A DNA stretch of 64,000 nucleotides from Orobanche coerulescens (taxonomy: Eukaryota; Streptophyta; Magnoliopsida; Lamiales; Orobanchaceae). Every line of letters begins with the position of its first letter. The first letter of the stretch is position 1. The position numbers and the translations under genes were made by a program. The notes under the pieces are model-generated. The model did no database searches. It was not told where the DNA came from and was given only the letters and a program-made list of their open reading frames with translations. The DNA is taken from contig CM065802.1 of the NCBI GenBank assembly GCA_033398695.1, forward strand, positions 134,774,096 to 134,838,095, written 5' to 3'. Positions 47,540 to 60,000 of this stretch are shown here, in pieces.

Positions 47540-48140
47540 GACATGTTTTATATATATATATATATATACTTTTTTCTCTTTTTTTTTCTCCTTTTTTTGG
47601 CCCCTTTTTTCTATTTTTTTTTGCTCTTTTTCCTTTTTGGTCTTTTTTTTACACACATACAAATTAATCCTCACAAGATCCTCACGTGTATTGCTCATAT
47701 CACTCTTTTAGAATTTTTTTTGGTTCTTGTCTTTTATCACTCGGCTTTATATTAATGTCACACAACTCACAGGGTGATTATATAGATGAGTATCATGATC
47801 ATTTTTAATTTTACAGGTGCAATAATTCACACTCCAACTTTATATTTATTTTTATATTTCACTGTGGTGGTAGAAACGACCTTCGTGTCTATATATATAT
47901 ATGTATGTATGTATGTGTGTGTGTGTGTCACTGTGGTGGTGGAACCGACCTTTGTGACAAATAGGTATATTTATATATATATATATATATATATGTATAT
48001 GTATATATAGGTATTTCATTTATACTTTTTTTTGTTTTTGTATACATTTTTTTATATACCCTTCTCTTTTTTTTGGTATAATTTTTGTATACTTTTTTTT
48101 TGTATACAATTCTTTTTATATACTTTTTTTAGATATTCAT
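47540..48140. repeat. Low-complexity T-rich region with (TA)n and (TG)n
   Basis: (TA)n at about 47551-47570 and 47969-47993, (ATGT)n/(GT)n at 47901-47928, and many poly-T runs. The word CACTGTGGTGGTRGAAMCGACC recurs at 47860 and 47929, with a looser copy at 48244. Probably the 5' leader of the gypsy whose gag lies at 46735-47520. Confidence 0.7.
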
Positions 48141-48373
48141 CCACACAAGCTTAATTAACCAAACGCCCAAAGGCGAAGGACTAAAAAACTCCTATGGCTT
48201 ACACTTGATGATTTATATCAAATATTGTTATTTTTTTTATGATCACATTGTGATGGTAGAACCGATCGTCGTGATTTTTCTTTTTTCATTTTGTTAAGAA
48301 GATCGGAGGTTTAGAAAATGAAAGAAATGATAGGATGGTAAGATAAGAAGAGTATGAAAATGAAGTAAACGAG

Positions 48374-49240
48374 ATGATACCACTTATATGGAATAATCGA
48401 TCTCTGAAGCCACCTATGCGACCCCCACACGACACGCCATGGTGACCGACACCACTAGATGGATTAAGGTCACAGAATGTTTCCAATATAAGCCAAAAGG
48501 GTTTTACTTCCGAACCTCTATGCGACATGCCGTATCAACCCCAAAGGGGTGGAATTCAAATACTAAATAAGGGATTGGAACTTTATAAGTAATTGAATCA
48601 CACAGAAAGTGTTTTGGAGACACACTCAACAAAATAAGAAGGAACTCACAAAGGTTTATTAATACAAACACTCTCAAATTTCATACATATTAATGTGCTT
48701 TTATAAATGAAGATGAGGCCTATTTATAGCCAAAAATCCTACAACTATTACAATATAAAAATTAAAAACCAAGACCATTCAACACCTAATAAAAGATAAA
48801 ACAAAATCAACAAGAATAAAGTGTGGAAGATGTGTCCACAAAAATGATCAAAATAGAAACTTCTTAGTTATGTTCTATCAAGAATTCAATACTTAAAAAG
48901 TAAGAATTAAATAAAACAAGTGAGGAAATTATCACTCCTAATTTGATCGAATCTGAGTCCGATTTTTTCAGAATTTGTTCTTGGTGACTTCATATAATTG
49001 TAGCTCTGTCTCTTAGGTTTTTGTAGCCACTTGAACGATCTCAATCAGGCATTGAACGAGAGAGTTATGACCAGAAAACAGAAGTGCTGTGTGTTCGCCT
49101 TACGCGTGGGTTTTTGTATTTCCACCGTTCGTTTCAGACTTGGCTTTTACATTTGCACTTTATTATTAATAAAAATTACAACTCAAAATTAGATTGATAA
49201 TATAGTAACTCTATTTATTTTAATATAAAAATTCTAAAAA
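48374..49240 (-). repeat. Probable gypsy 5' LTR and PBS
   Basis: The minus strand shows TATAAATA (48721-48728) and, about 340 bp on, a PBS-like TGGTATCATC (about 48376-48385) upstream of the gag remnant. LTR tips could not be fixed, so limits are approximate. Confidence 0.45.
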
Positions 49241-49487
49241 TATAAAAGGTGACCTATTGTCCGGCAATTTCAATAATACACATAAATTTTATGTCTTGGA
49301 AATTGTTGTTATTTTTGGTGAATTCATTGATGAAAAGTGTTGACAACATATTTTTAAGTTTTTTTACTCGTGACCTCATCATCGGTCCCGCAGAAATGTA
49401 CAGGTATTCTTCCTATTGGTTGCCTGCATATTGATTCACATCATAACAATAAAATATATTTATGGTTGAAGGAAGTAAAGGGGAAAC
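49241..49487. other. No gene recognised
   Basis: AT-rich stretch between the probable LTR and the CACTA remnant. A 61-codon frame here has no family features. Confidence 0.4.
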
Positions 49488-49986
49488 ACAAAATGCCGGA
49501 AGCAGCTTACATCTTCACTCCTGAGCAAAGATCTGTGATCTTTTTTGTGGATTAAAATTGTTAGGTATCCCACAAGATATGCTGGAAATATAGGGAGGTG
49601 GGTTTAACTTCAAGGAGAACAAGTTAACTGAATTGAAGAGTCATGATTGTCATATCCTCTTACAACGCCTCTTTCATGTGTTTATTCGACATACTTGTCC
49701 AAACAGGTGGTCGAGTCTTGTATATCATTATCCAGATTATTTTGAAAGTTATGCACTAGAGAAGTGAGGAAGTCAGATCTTCAGCTCATGTAAAAGGAGA
49801 TCATATCTTATGTAAATTCAAGAGGATCTTTCCATTGTTTTTTACCTCATGATCCATCTTCCTCGCCAACTTTTACTAACAGGTCTTGTCCACTACACAC
49901 GGATAATTCCAATCGAAAGGCAATTCAGTGACTACAAGGACTCTGTGACTAATAAGTTTGTACCTGAAGAATGTATAGTCAAAGCA
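49488..49986 (+). pseudogene. CACTA (En/Spm) transposase TnpD remnant
   Basis: Plus-strand pieces match the C-terminal part of plant CACTA transposases in order: KMPEAAYIF, ENKLTELKSHDCHILLQRLF (about 49620), ILCKFKRIFPLFF (about 49815), then MIHLPRQLLLTGLVHY, PIERQFSDYKDSV and VPEECIVKA up to 49986. These are the LKSHDCH and MIHLP..R..PIER signatures of that protein. At least three frameshifts and stops show it is dead. A Sirevirus-like LTR interrupts it at 49987. Confidence 0.82.
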
Positions 49987-50671
49987 TGTTGGGAAATATC
50001 CTCCTGATGTTTTGATAATGCATCATACAGCAAGAATCATCAAGTCAGAATATCAGCTAAGTATGGATGATGTTAGGAAAAATGGTATATGCTACATACA
50101 GCTTGTACGTACAGCCTGTCCATACAACGCAACATCATACAGGGAGCCAAGAGTCAAATACTACTGCTTAGCCTTCATGTTACAGCAAGACGAGACGTTG
50201 GCTACATCAAACAATGCCTTAGGTGTTTTACTTAGAAAAAGTAAAACACAAAACTAACAGGATTGAAGAAACTTTAAACCGCTGTGAATCAAACATTCTT
50301 TATTCATAAAGTATTCACGGCTAAAGTAGCATTTAATACTGATGGGACAACATTTAATGTGGTCGAAGAGACTACAGACAGAAGAGCATTTAATGCGGGT
50401 CAAATAGAATATCTAAAGCATTAAATTTGAATCGCCTTTTGTTCAAAATATTCTGAAGCCGCCAAGTAGTGATGTCTAAATCTCACCAACCATCCAACAA
50501 CTACATTTACAACGGATCTATTTCTCAGGTTATAAATAGCTCCAAGCAAGAAGATATTGCACACTTGACGATTTACATGAGTCGCACACGAACAACATCT
50601 GAACAAGAAGCTTACAAGAGAATTATATTTCTTCAAGCATACAACGACATCTGAAGAGAAGAAATATACAA
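49987..50671 (+). repeat. Sirevirus-like LTR fragment
   Basis: Starts TGTTGGGAAATATCC and continues GTTTTGATAATGC..CATACAGCAAG, echoing the minus-strand start of the Sirevirus LTR (15819 down). Near the end, AAGCTTACAAG, TATTTCTTCAAGCAT and CTGAAGAGAAGAAATAT match the R/U5 part of that LTR (14620-14540). TATAAATA lies at 50531-50538. The gypsy LTR starting at 50672 cuts it. Frames within it are not genes. Confidence 0.75.
50320..50430 (+). promoter_or_regulatory. GCATTTAATGC motif cluster upstream of TATA
   Basis: Four related words (AGCATTTAATACT, ACATTTAATGTGG, GCATTTAATGCGG, AGCATTAAATTT) spaced 26-33 bp apart, ending about 110 bp before the TATA box. Confidence 0.6.
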
Positions 50672-51369
50672 TGTAACACCCCCAAATCCCATTGGGTCAT
50701 TATAGTGCCGTGGACCCTATACCAGGAGATCCACCAGGCGAACACGACCAAAATATAACAAACTGACCAAAAGGGGAATCTCAGTCCCTACTATGACATC
50801 CGACATAATATTCCGATATAGAGTTTCAACGACAAAAGTGGGCCTACATGGACAAAAGAAAAATACAACAACATCCACGAGCCTTGCTCGGATAATACAA
50901 AATGAAAACAACTGAACAAAACCGGAGTACTCCAAACTGTCTGACGGACATGAACACCAAAACATCTCGAACTAATATCGCTCGAATGCCTCGTCGCCAT
51001 CGCCATGCCCCTGTGTCTCAACTCTCACCTCGCCAGCACCTAAAACATGTAAACATGTTCCGCCCCCACGGGGTCAGTCATCCAAATAATGAATATCAAA
51101 TACATGCACAACATGATATGCATCGAAAGGCAGAATAAAATGGTACAACAATGGTAATACGAGATGCTCACAAATAAATGTAAGAATCGAGCATTCGTGA
51201 AACACTATGCCCACGGCATACGATCGGTACATGCTCAACATGTTAAAACACAAGTGCCCAATGGCGAATCATCAATATAGGACACAACAATGAACTACCC
51301 GAAGGTAAACCAAACCAAAACTGAAATAAATACGAATCACAATGCCCGAAGGCTCCAATAGAAATACCA

Positions 51370-51520
51370 ATACATCACAATGGCCTGAAAGCCCCTCAGC
51401 CGGAGCTGCTAAAATAACACGATGGACTAAAAGCCTCTCAGCCGAAGCTGCCAATCATCACAATGGTCTGCAACCACTCAGCCGAAGCTGTCAATCATCA
51501 CAATGGCCCGAAGCCAAAAT
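51370..51520. repeat. About 45-bp tandem repeat
   Basis: Three diverged units built on CACAATGGCC..AGCC..CTCAGCCGAAGCTG. Confidence 0.75.
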
Positions 51521-51540
51521 AGCCCGAAGTTGTATCATAT

Positions 51541-51882
51541 GAGATCATCCAATGACCGTGACCTGCTGAATTGCAGGTGCTGGGAAACCAACCGCGAAGG
51601 TTCAATCCCCAGACTTACCCATAATGAGATCACCTAGTGACCGTGACCTACTGAACTGTAGATGTTGGGAAACCAACCGCGAAGGTTCAAGCCCCAAACT
51701 TACCCATAATGAGATCATCAACATGACCGTGACCTACTGAACTGTAGGTGTTGGGAAACCAACCGCGAAGGTTCAAGCCCCAAACTTACCCATAATGAGA
51801 TCATCAACATGACCGTGACCTACTGAACTGTAGGTGTTGGGAAACCAAACGCGAAGGTTCAAGCCCCAAACTTACCCATCGA
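51541..51882. repeat. 86-bp tandem repeat, four copies
   Basis: GACCGTGACC starts at 51554, 51639, 51725 and 51811, giving 85-86-bp spacing. Units contain GGGAAACCAACCGCGAAGG and CTTACCCAT. The last two copies are almost identical. Confidence 0.95.
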
Positions 51883-52374
51883 GCACTAGCTGCGACCAGC
51901 CTCTATACACAATTAATCACAAATGGCAATGATCCCAGGATTACCAAATTCGCAAGAATAAAAGTGTGCTGCCTTGAGTCGGCCAACACGATAATAACAA
52001 CTCACGGATGGGCATTGTCCTCGGCGGTCCCAATTCAAATACCTCAACTGCCTTAGAATGTCCTGTAATACCCGAATTTTCAGTATAAATTTTTCGCGTT
52101 ATTTTATCTGAGATATACTGTATAGTTTGGTATCTATACAGTATGGATAAAATAAATTGAGAACCGAGACAGTTATACTGGTGTGATTATCGTTTTTGAC
52201 TGACAGATATATTCAGGATATGTTGTATCAGGTTAAACAGATTTGGATATCAGGTATACCGTATGAGAATATTTTTGGATTCAGTATGTGTATTCAGTAT
52301 GCCGTATGTTTGTATTTTGTACGTCGAGACGTCGGACAGGAACAGTTGGATTTTTGGCTAAGTATAAAAGCCAT

Positions 52375-52945
52375 TACATACGTTAAGCCTTGGAGCTTAC
52401 GTACGTAAAATGTGTTAGCTTACGTACGTTATATAGTGTACATAACGTACGTAACAAGAGGAATCGGACAGTGGGGCCCGTGGTCGGCAGCTTTCGGCGC
52501 AGATGTGGACAGGTGAGTCAACGGACGGAGTTACGTACGTTATACAGGGTGTATTACGTACGTAATATGAGTATTATACTGTAGCAAGTCAACGTACGTA
52601 TTACGTACGCAACGGATTAAGTGTTACGTACGTTACAGAGTAGCCGGTCGAGTCGTGGCCGAGATGACCTGGATGGCCGAGCATGGCCGGTCGTGACTCG
52701 TTGGAATGGCCGAGCATGGTCGGCAGTGATTCGTGGGGGTGGCCGATCACGGTCGGCAGTGACTCGCTGGGGGCTAGGACTGGCCGATTACGTACGTAAG
52801 GCAGTGGCGATTACGGCCGTAAGGGCGATTACGTCGTAAGCCAGTGCCGATTACGTACGTAAGGGTTCCGTAAGAATCGGGCGGTGAGCGAGGCCATGGC
52901 GATTACGTACGTAAGGCGGTGGCGTTACGTGCGTAACGTGCCGGC
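52375..52945 (+). promoter_or_regulatory. TTACGTACGTAA palindrome cluster
   Basis: About a dozen copies or near-copies (for example about 52398, 52553, 52789, 52850, 52904), the last within 25 bp of the TATA-like box. The same cluster is at 57352-57912 in the 3' LTR. Confidence 0.85.
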
Positions 52946-55438
52946 GAGTTCCGCCTATTTAAAGGCACGGACCGAGTCATCCGGCCATTTTCATGTTTTC
53001 TCTTCGTTTTTGGCGATTTCTTCATCAAAGTGGATGGATTTGAGTAATATCATCATCTAGAAACATGTTTTGGAAGTTGGAATCATGGATTAACATCATC
53101 TTCCACCGGATCGAAGGTAAGAACACCTAAACACTTGGTTTTGGATATTTTGAAGTTTCTTGATGTCTTGGCGATTTGATTCGTTTTAACTCAGTTATTG
53201 ATGGAATCTTGTTGTATTCTTGAGATTATTCGTTGTTCTTGAAGTTTTGTGGATCGGATTGAGTATTTCTTTGAATAATCGATTGAATTGGACTATGCCT
53301 TCAAAGTGTTCGATGAAATGTCTCAATGAGTAGAACTTGGAAAATTCTACACGTTTTCGTATGAATGATGGTTGAAATGATATTGTTGTGATGATTCTTG
53401 GTAATTATGGAAATTTTGTTAAAGGAAGATAATGAATTGGTGGTCAAATGATTCGATTATTTTGTTATGATTATGGAATCGTAGTATTCTCGATGTTCTT
53501 GGTGGTTTGTTGCGATTCATGATGTTATGAGAAGTATATGTTGAAGGACATGATTATATACACCTTGAATTATGATTAAGGGTTGTTTAGATGTTAGAAA
53601 ACATCGGGTTATGTTGTTTTATGGATTATGAACGTGAATTTGGATAATTCGTGTTCTTAAAGAACTCTTGAGTTACATGTTATGATTTTGGAAGGATTTC
53701 GGATAATTTTGGAATGTGATTATTCACGATAATAATCGGTAAATTGTTTTCTACGAATTTACAAGTATGAACAAGAAGGAGTTTTGTCTTCGTATTTGGA
53801 GTTGAAGTTGGAATCCAATATGTTATAAAATCCTTAATGTCGAGATGAATTGATCATTGATTTGATGAATACGTTTTAAGGTGTTGGTGTTTTATATATG
53901 AATATGGAATATTCATATCTAGAACTAAGTTATGTGTTTTGGTACAATATTCGTATAGGAATACGAATATGATTTCGGATTTGATAAGTTTATGATTCAC
54001 TTTTGAGTTTGAGAATTCATAGGTATTTAACAAGTGTTCAATTCGGATAATGGAATTATTTGAAACCTTTGGAATATGGTTATCTATAATGTTGAATTGA
54101 TCGGATTGTCCGGATTGATGATGATAACCGGTAATTGGATTTTATTATGATTATACAAGGAGGAAACTTGTAATTGTTTTTAAGATTGAATTTGGAATCG
54201 GTAATGTTAGACCCTTGTTGGTTTAAATAGATTATGGATATGATATTCGGATTGTAGAATCGTATTGTGGTTTTGAATTCGTGATTGATTGATTTGGTTG
54301 TTGGATATGTGTTTAATCGGGATATTGTAGAACCGTTGTTGATCGGTTATTGATTGTTATTTGTGATCATCAAGTTACGGCTATGGGTTCGTATTTGTTG
54401 AGTTGGATTATTTGGTATTATGTATATGATCGAGGTTTCGTTGAACCGTTGAGTTTGTTGGTTGAGTATGTCGGTTATTGATTTTTATCGAATGTGTGTT
54501 AATCGGTTATTGCAATAGGTTGATATGTTTTGATCGTGGATTATGACCGTTGTGTTGCGGTTGAGGTCGAAGAGTTCGTATATTGCTTTGTTCGGGGCTG
54601 AAGAGCTCGTGGATGAAGGCAATGGATTTTGGTAACGACTTCGTGGTATCGGTATCGAGGCAAGTTTCTACTTGTTCAGTTTATAATATTTGATGAATGG
54701 TTTCGTTTTCATTTCATTTATAATTCATACAGCAATGTTGTTAGAAAGGACTATTGTTGGTATTAATGGTTGTGTTGATCGTATCATTGGGGGATGTTGA
54801 TGGATATGGTCCTCGGCTTTGAGGTAATCTAAGTATTTGTTCAATCATGTGGATAATTAGTATGTTGAGTTGTTGTATATGTTGAGGTTTCGTGTAGTGA
54901 GTTTCGTATCGGTTATTCGTTGAGGGATGTTGATCTCAGGACTATTGTATTGAGATCGTAGACGTTTTGGTCATTCATTTGGGGATGGTGATCCCAGGAT
55001 TGATGTTTTGGATATTGATTAGTCGTGTCGACTTTTCATTGTCAGACTATTGTTGTTCACTTCGGTGAGTCTTTTGATCCTTATTGGATATGTGTTTCTT
55101 TGAGTTTCGTTGTCATGTTGCATCGTGACATATCGGAGTCATATCTGCGTTCGATTGGATATTGTGTAGGATTTTAGCCGGGCACATATATAGTCACGCG
55201 TGAATATTTTCCGTGAAAAGTGTGCACACGAGACGTAGTTCGTTGAGGCTAATTAGGTACATTGTCCCACGTATATCCCGGATTCCGTATACGGGTGGAC
55301 ATGTGCTCGACACATATTCGGATCGGGCGTACTATGATTTCCATCTTTGAGCCATATTGTTTGGTCGTTCATCCTCCATTTTATGGTTGGGTATGTTCGA
55401 CGGTTTGTATCGGTTGTTCATACGCCCGAGGGTATGTT

Positions 55439-55680
55439 CGATGATCGAGTTATTTCTTTGAGATCCATTATTGTTGATCATTTGGAGTTTACCTTGTTGA
55501 TGGTATTCTCAGTTATTATTGGTCTTTTGTTGATCATTTGGAGTTTACCTTGTTGATGGTATTCTCGGTTATTGTTGATCCTTTGTTGATCGTGTCGGAG
55601 CTATCATGTTGATGGTATTCTTAGTTATCGTGATCCTTTATTGGTCGTATTGGAGTTATCATGTCGATGATATTCTCAGT
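55439..55680 (+). repeat. About 57-bp tandem repeat in the LTR
   Basis: TGTTGATGG recurs at 55495, 55551 and 55608 with a fourth diverged unit, built on GATCATTTGGAGTTTACC. The same array is at about 60419-60660 in the 3' LTR. Confidence 0.88.
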
Positions 55681-56653
55681 TGATTTATCGGTTGATCTGG
55701 TTATTGATCGTATAAGCATTCGGACTATATGTCGATGTTTTCGGGATTTGTATTCATTGTCAAGTGGTAGTTGATCTACAGATATGTTGTGTATTATTGG
55801 TTTATTCATGTTGAGATTTGATTGTGTAATCCGATGGACAGGAGTTTGCACAGATTGGATTATTCCCACATTTATGAGTTATGATGATGTTTTGAGGATT
55901 GTTGGTATTTTTGGAATACAGTACAGTTGGTTGTGGTTGAGTTCATTTCATCATTTGAGAATGCGAAATGTGAATTATGGTAAGGATTGGATTGTTATGG
56001 ATTGGTAAGGTTATGACGGTAAGATTACTTTGGTAGTATTCTTACTATATTATTACATTGGTATGTAATTATTTATGTTGATGTGATCGATATCATTGTT
56101 GAGTATTGTGGCTGACCCTGTCGTGGGCTTTATTTTTAGGTACTCGGAGATCAAGCTAGTAGCGGTCGTGAAGGGATGAGCTTCCGATGTGATCTTGGTT
56201 GTGGCTTGTTTTCGGAGAATTGAGTATTCTTTTCCGGTTATTTATTTCATTGCAAATGTGTATTTTGAATCGCATTTATCCATTGCGTGTGTATATTTCA
56301 AAATGGCTTTTCGGTATCTTTATCCATTGCGTGTGTGTATTTTAAATGGCCCTTTTGGCACTTTGCGAACTTGGGTTATTTCGTTAAACCTTTTCCTAAA
56401 CTATTTTATCGTACGTTTAAGCGGTGTCTTAACGTACATTTTGAACTATCGAGATTTGGCACTTCGCCTTGTATTTTCAAATGGTATTTTATGACGGTAT
56501 TTCAAAATTATGCTTTTGAAAATATTTGAGTATTTAAAACATTACCGTCATCACCTTTTGGCGTTTTGAATTGGTTTTGTAAACGGTTTTTAGCACGGTG
56601 GGTTCCGCGGGACCAGCGTGTGTAATATCCCAGGATGGTTTTGGGGTGTTACA

Positions 56654-57042
56654 GAAGATGGTATCGGAGCTTGGGTTTTGTGAAACCCAGGCGTGTGAGT
56701 TATGTGGCTCTAGCGGTACGGTAGTAGCGTGATTTTTGAAAATGAGTTTTCTGACTTTTGAGTCGAATCGATTTTTGGAGTTTCCAAAATTTTTGAGATT
56801 CTTTTCAAACTGCTATTTGTGATATTGGTGTGCGTTGGTTGTGTTGAGACTTCGTATGGGAGTCGTGTGCTAGTATCACAGGAGATCATCGGCTTCACGC
56901 ACCTGTAAGTATATTGGTTTGGTTATTTCGCTTGTGGCGACGCTTGATTGTTTTTGTGATGAGTTGGAAAATTTTGGACTTATCTGTTGTTGGCGACAGG
57001 TTGCAAGTTTCGAGGACGAAACTTATTTTAAGGGGGGTAGTA
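56654..57042 (+). other. 389-bp interior: PBS, PPT and no gene
   Basis: Contains the tRNA-iMet-type PBS and the PPT preceded by TTTCGAGGACGAAACTT, a phrase typical of the 3' end of Tekay/Del interiors. The middle has no open frame above 62 codons. Confidence 0.9.
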
Positions 57043-60000
57043 TGTAATACCCGAATTTTCAGTATAAATTTTTCGCGTTATTTTATCTGAGATATACTGT
57101 ATAGTTTGGTATCTATACAGTATGGATAAAATAAATTGAGAACCGAGACAGTTATACTGGTGTGATTATCGTTTTTAACTAACAGATATATTCAGGATAT
57201 GTTGTATCAGGTTAAACAGATTTGGATATCAGGTATACCGTATGAGAATATTTTTGGATTCAGTATGTGTATTCAGTATGCCGTATGTTTGTATTTTGTA
57301 CGTCGAGACGTCGGACAGGAACAATTGGATTTTTGGCTAAGTATAAAAGCCATTACGTACGATAAGCCTTGGAGCTTACGTACGTAAAATGTGTTAGCTT
57401 ACGTACGTTATATAGTGTACATAACGTACGTAACAAGAGGAATCGGAGAGTGGGGCCCGTGGTCGGCAGCTTTCGGCGCAGATGTGGACAGGTGAGTCAA
57501 CGGACGGAGTTACGTACGTTATACAGGGTGTATTACGTACGTAATACGAGTATTATACTGTAGCAAGTCAACGTACGTATTACGTACGCAACGGATTAAG
57601 TGTTACGTACGTTACGGAGTAGCCGGTCGAGTCGTGGCGAGATGACTGGATGGCCGAGCATGGCGGTCGTGACTCGTTGGAATGGCCGAGCATGGTCGGC
57701 GGTGATTCGTGGGGGTGGCCGATCACGGTCGGCGGTGACTTCATGGGGGCTAGGATGGCCGATTACGTACGTAAGGCGGTGGCGATTACGGCCATAAGGG
57801 CGATTACGACGTAAGCCACCTGCCGATTACGTACGTAAGGGTTCGGTAGAGAACGGGCGATGGCGAGGCCATGGCGATTCGTACGTAAGGCGGTGGCGAT
57901 TACGTGCGTAACGTGCCGCGAGTTCCGCCTATTTAAAGGCCTGGACCGAGTCATCCACCATTTTCATGTTTTCTCTTCGTTTTTTGGCGATTTCTTTATC
58001 AAAGTGGATGGATTTGAGTAATATCATCATCTAGCAACATGTTTTGGAAGTTGGAATCATGGATTAACATCATCTTCCACCCGGATCGAAGGTAAGAACA
58101 CCTAAACACTTGGTTTTGGATATTTTTGAAGTTTCTTGATGTCTTGGCCGATTTGATTCGTTTTAACTCAGATTATTGATGGAATCTTGTTGTATTCTTG
58201 AGATTATTCGTTGTTCTTGAAGTTTTGTGGATCGGATTCAAGTATTTCTTTGAATAATCGATTGAATTGGACTATGCCTTCAAAGTGTTCGATGAAATGT
58301 CTCAATGAGTAGAACTTGGAAAATTCTACACGTTTTCGTATGAATGATGGTTGAAATGATATTGTTGTGATGATTCTTGGTAATTATGGAAATTTTGTTA
58401 AAGGAAGATAATGAATTGGTGGTCAAATGATTCGATTATTTTGTTATGATTATGGAATCGTAGTATTCTCGATGTTCTTGGTGGTTTGTTGCGATTCATG
58501 ATGTTATGAGAAGTATATGTTGAAGGACATGATTATATACACCTTGAATTATGATTAAGGGTTGTTTAGATGTTAGAAAACATCGGGTTATGTTGTTTTA
58601 TGGATTATGAACGTGAATTTGGATAATTCGTGTTCTTAAAGAACTCTTGAGTTACATGTTTTGATTTTGGAAGGATTTCGGATAATTTTGGAATGTGATT
58701 ATTCAAGATAATAATCGGTAAATTATTTTCTACGAATTTACAAGTATGAACAAGAAGGAGTTTTGTCTTCGTATTTGGAGTTGAAGTTGGAATCCAATAT
58801 GTTATAAAATCCTTAATGTCGAGATGAATTGATCATTGATTTGATGAATACGTTTTAAGGTGTTGGTGTTTTAGATATGAATATGGAATATTCATATCTA
58901 GAACTAAGTTATGTGTTTTGGTACAATATTTGTATAGGAATACGAATATGATTTCGGATTTGATAAGTTTATGATTCACTTTTGAGTTTGAGAATTCATA
59001 GGTATTTAACAAGTGTTCAATTCGGATAATGGAATTATTTGAAACCTTTGGAATATGGTTATCTATAATGTTGAATTGATCGGATTGTCCGGATTGATGA
59101 TGATAACCGGTAATTGGATTTTATTATGATTATACAAGGAGGAAACTTGTAATTGTTTTTAAGATTGAATTTGGAATCGGTAATGTTAGACCCTTGTTGG
59201 TTTAAATAGATTATGGATATGATATTCGGATTGTAGAATCGTATTGTGGTTTTGAATTCGTGATCGATTGATTTGGTTGTTGGATATGTGTTTAATCGGG
59301 ATATTGTAGAACCGTTGTTGATCGGTTATTGATTGTTATTTGTGATCATCAAGTTACGGCTATGGGTTCGTATTTGTTGAGTTGGATTATTTGGTATTAT
59401 GTATATGATCGAGGTTTCGTTGAACCGTTGAGTTTGTTGGTTGAGTATGTCGGTTATTGATTTTTATCGAATGTGTGTTAATCGGTTATTGCAATAGGTT
59501 GATATGTTTTGATCGTGGATTATGACCGTTGTGTTGCGGTTGAGGTCGAAGAGTTCGTATATTGCTTTGTTCGGGGCTGAAGAGCTCGTGGATGAAGGCA
59601 ATGGATTTTGGTAACGACTTCGTGGTATCGGTATCGAGGCAAGTTTCTACTTGTTCAGTTTATAATATTTGATGAATGGTTTCGTTTTCATTTCATTTAT
59701 AATTCATACAGCAATGTTGTTAGAAAGGACTATTGTTGGTATTAATGGTTGTGTTGATCGTATCATTGGGGGATGTTGATGGATATGGTCCTCGGCTTTG
59801 AGGTAATCTAAGTATTTGTTCAATCATGTGGATAATTAGTATGTTGAGTTGTTGTATATGTTGAGGTTTCGTGTAGTGAGTTTCGTATCGGTTATTCGTT
59901 GAGGGATGTTGATCTCAGGACTATTGTATTGAGATCGTAGACGTTTTGGTCATTCATTTGGGGATGGTGATCCCAGGATTGATGTTTTGGATATTGATTA

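Larger units (their letters stand above)
52064..56653 (+). repeat. 5' LTR of the giant-LTR element
   Basis: Promoter block with TTACGTACGTAA motifs (52375-52945) and TATTTAAA box (52956-52963), then candidate donor GAAG/GTAAGA (53117), a long AT-rich noncoding stretch, GAGGCAAGT at about 54657, and candidate acceptor TTTATTTTTAG (ends 56139). No protein-coding region of note. Confidence 0.92.

Noticed and set aside
47543..48010. Frames rich in Phe, Tyr and Ile, looking like membrane peptides
   Set aside because: Produced by poly-T and (TA)n low-complexity DNA.
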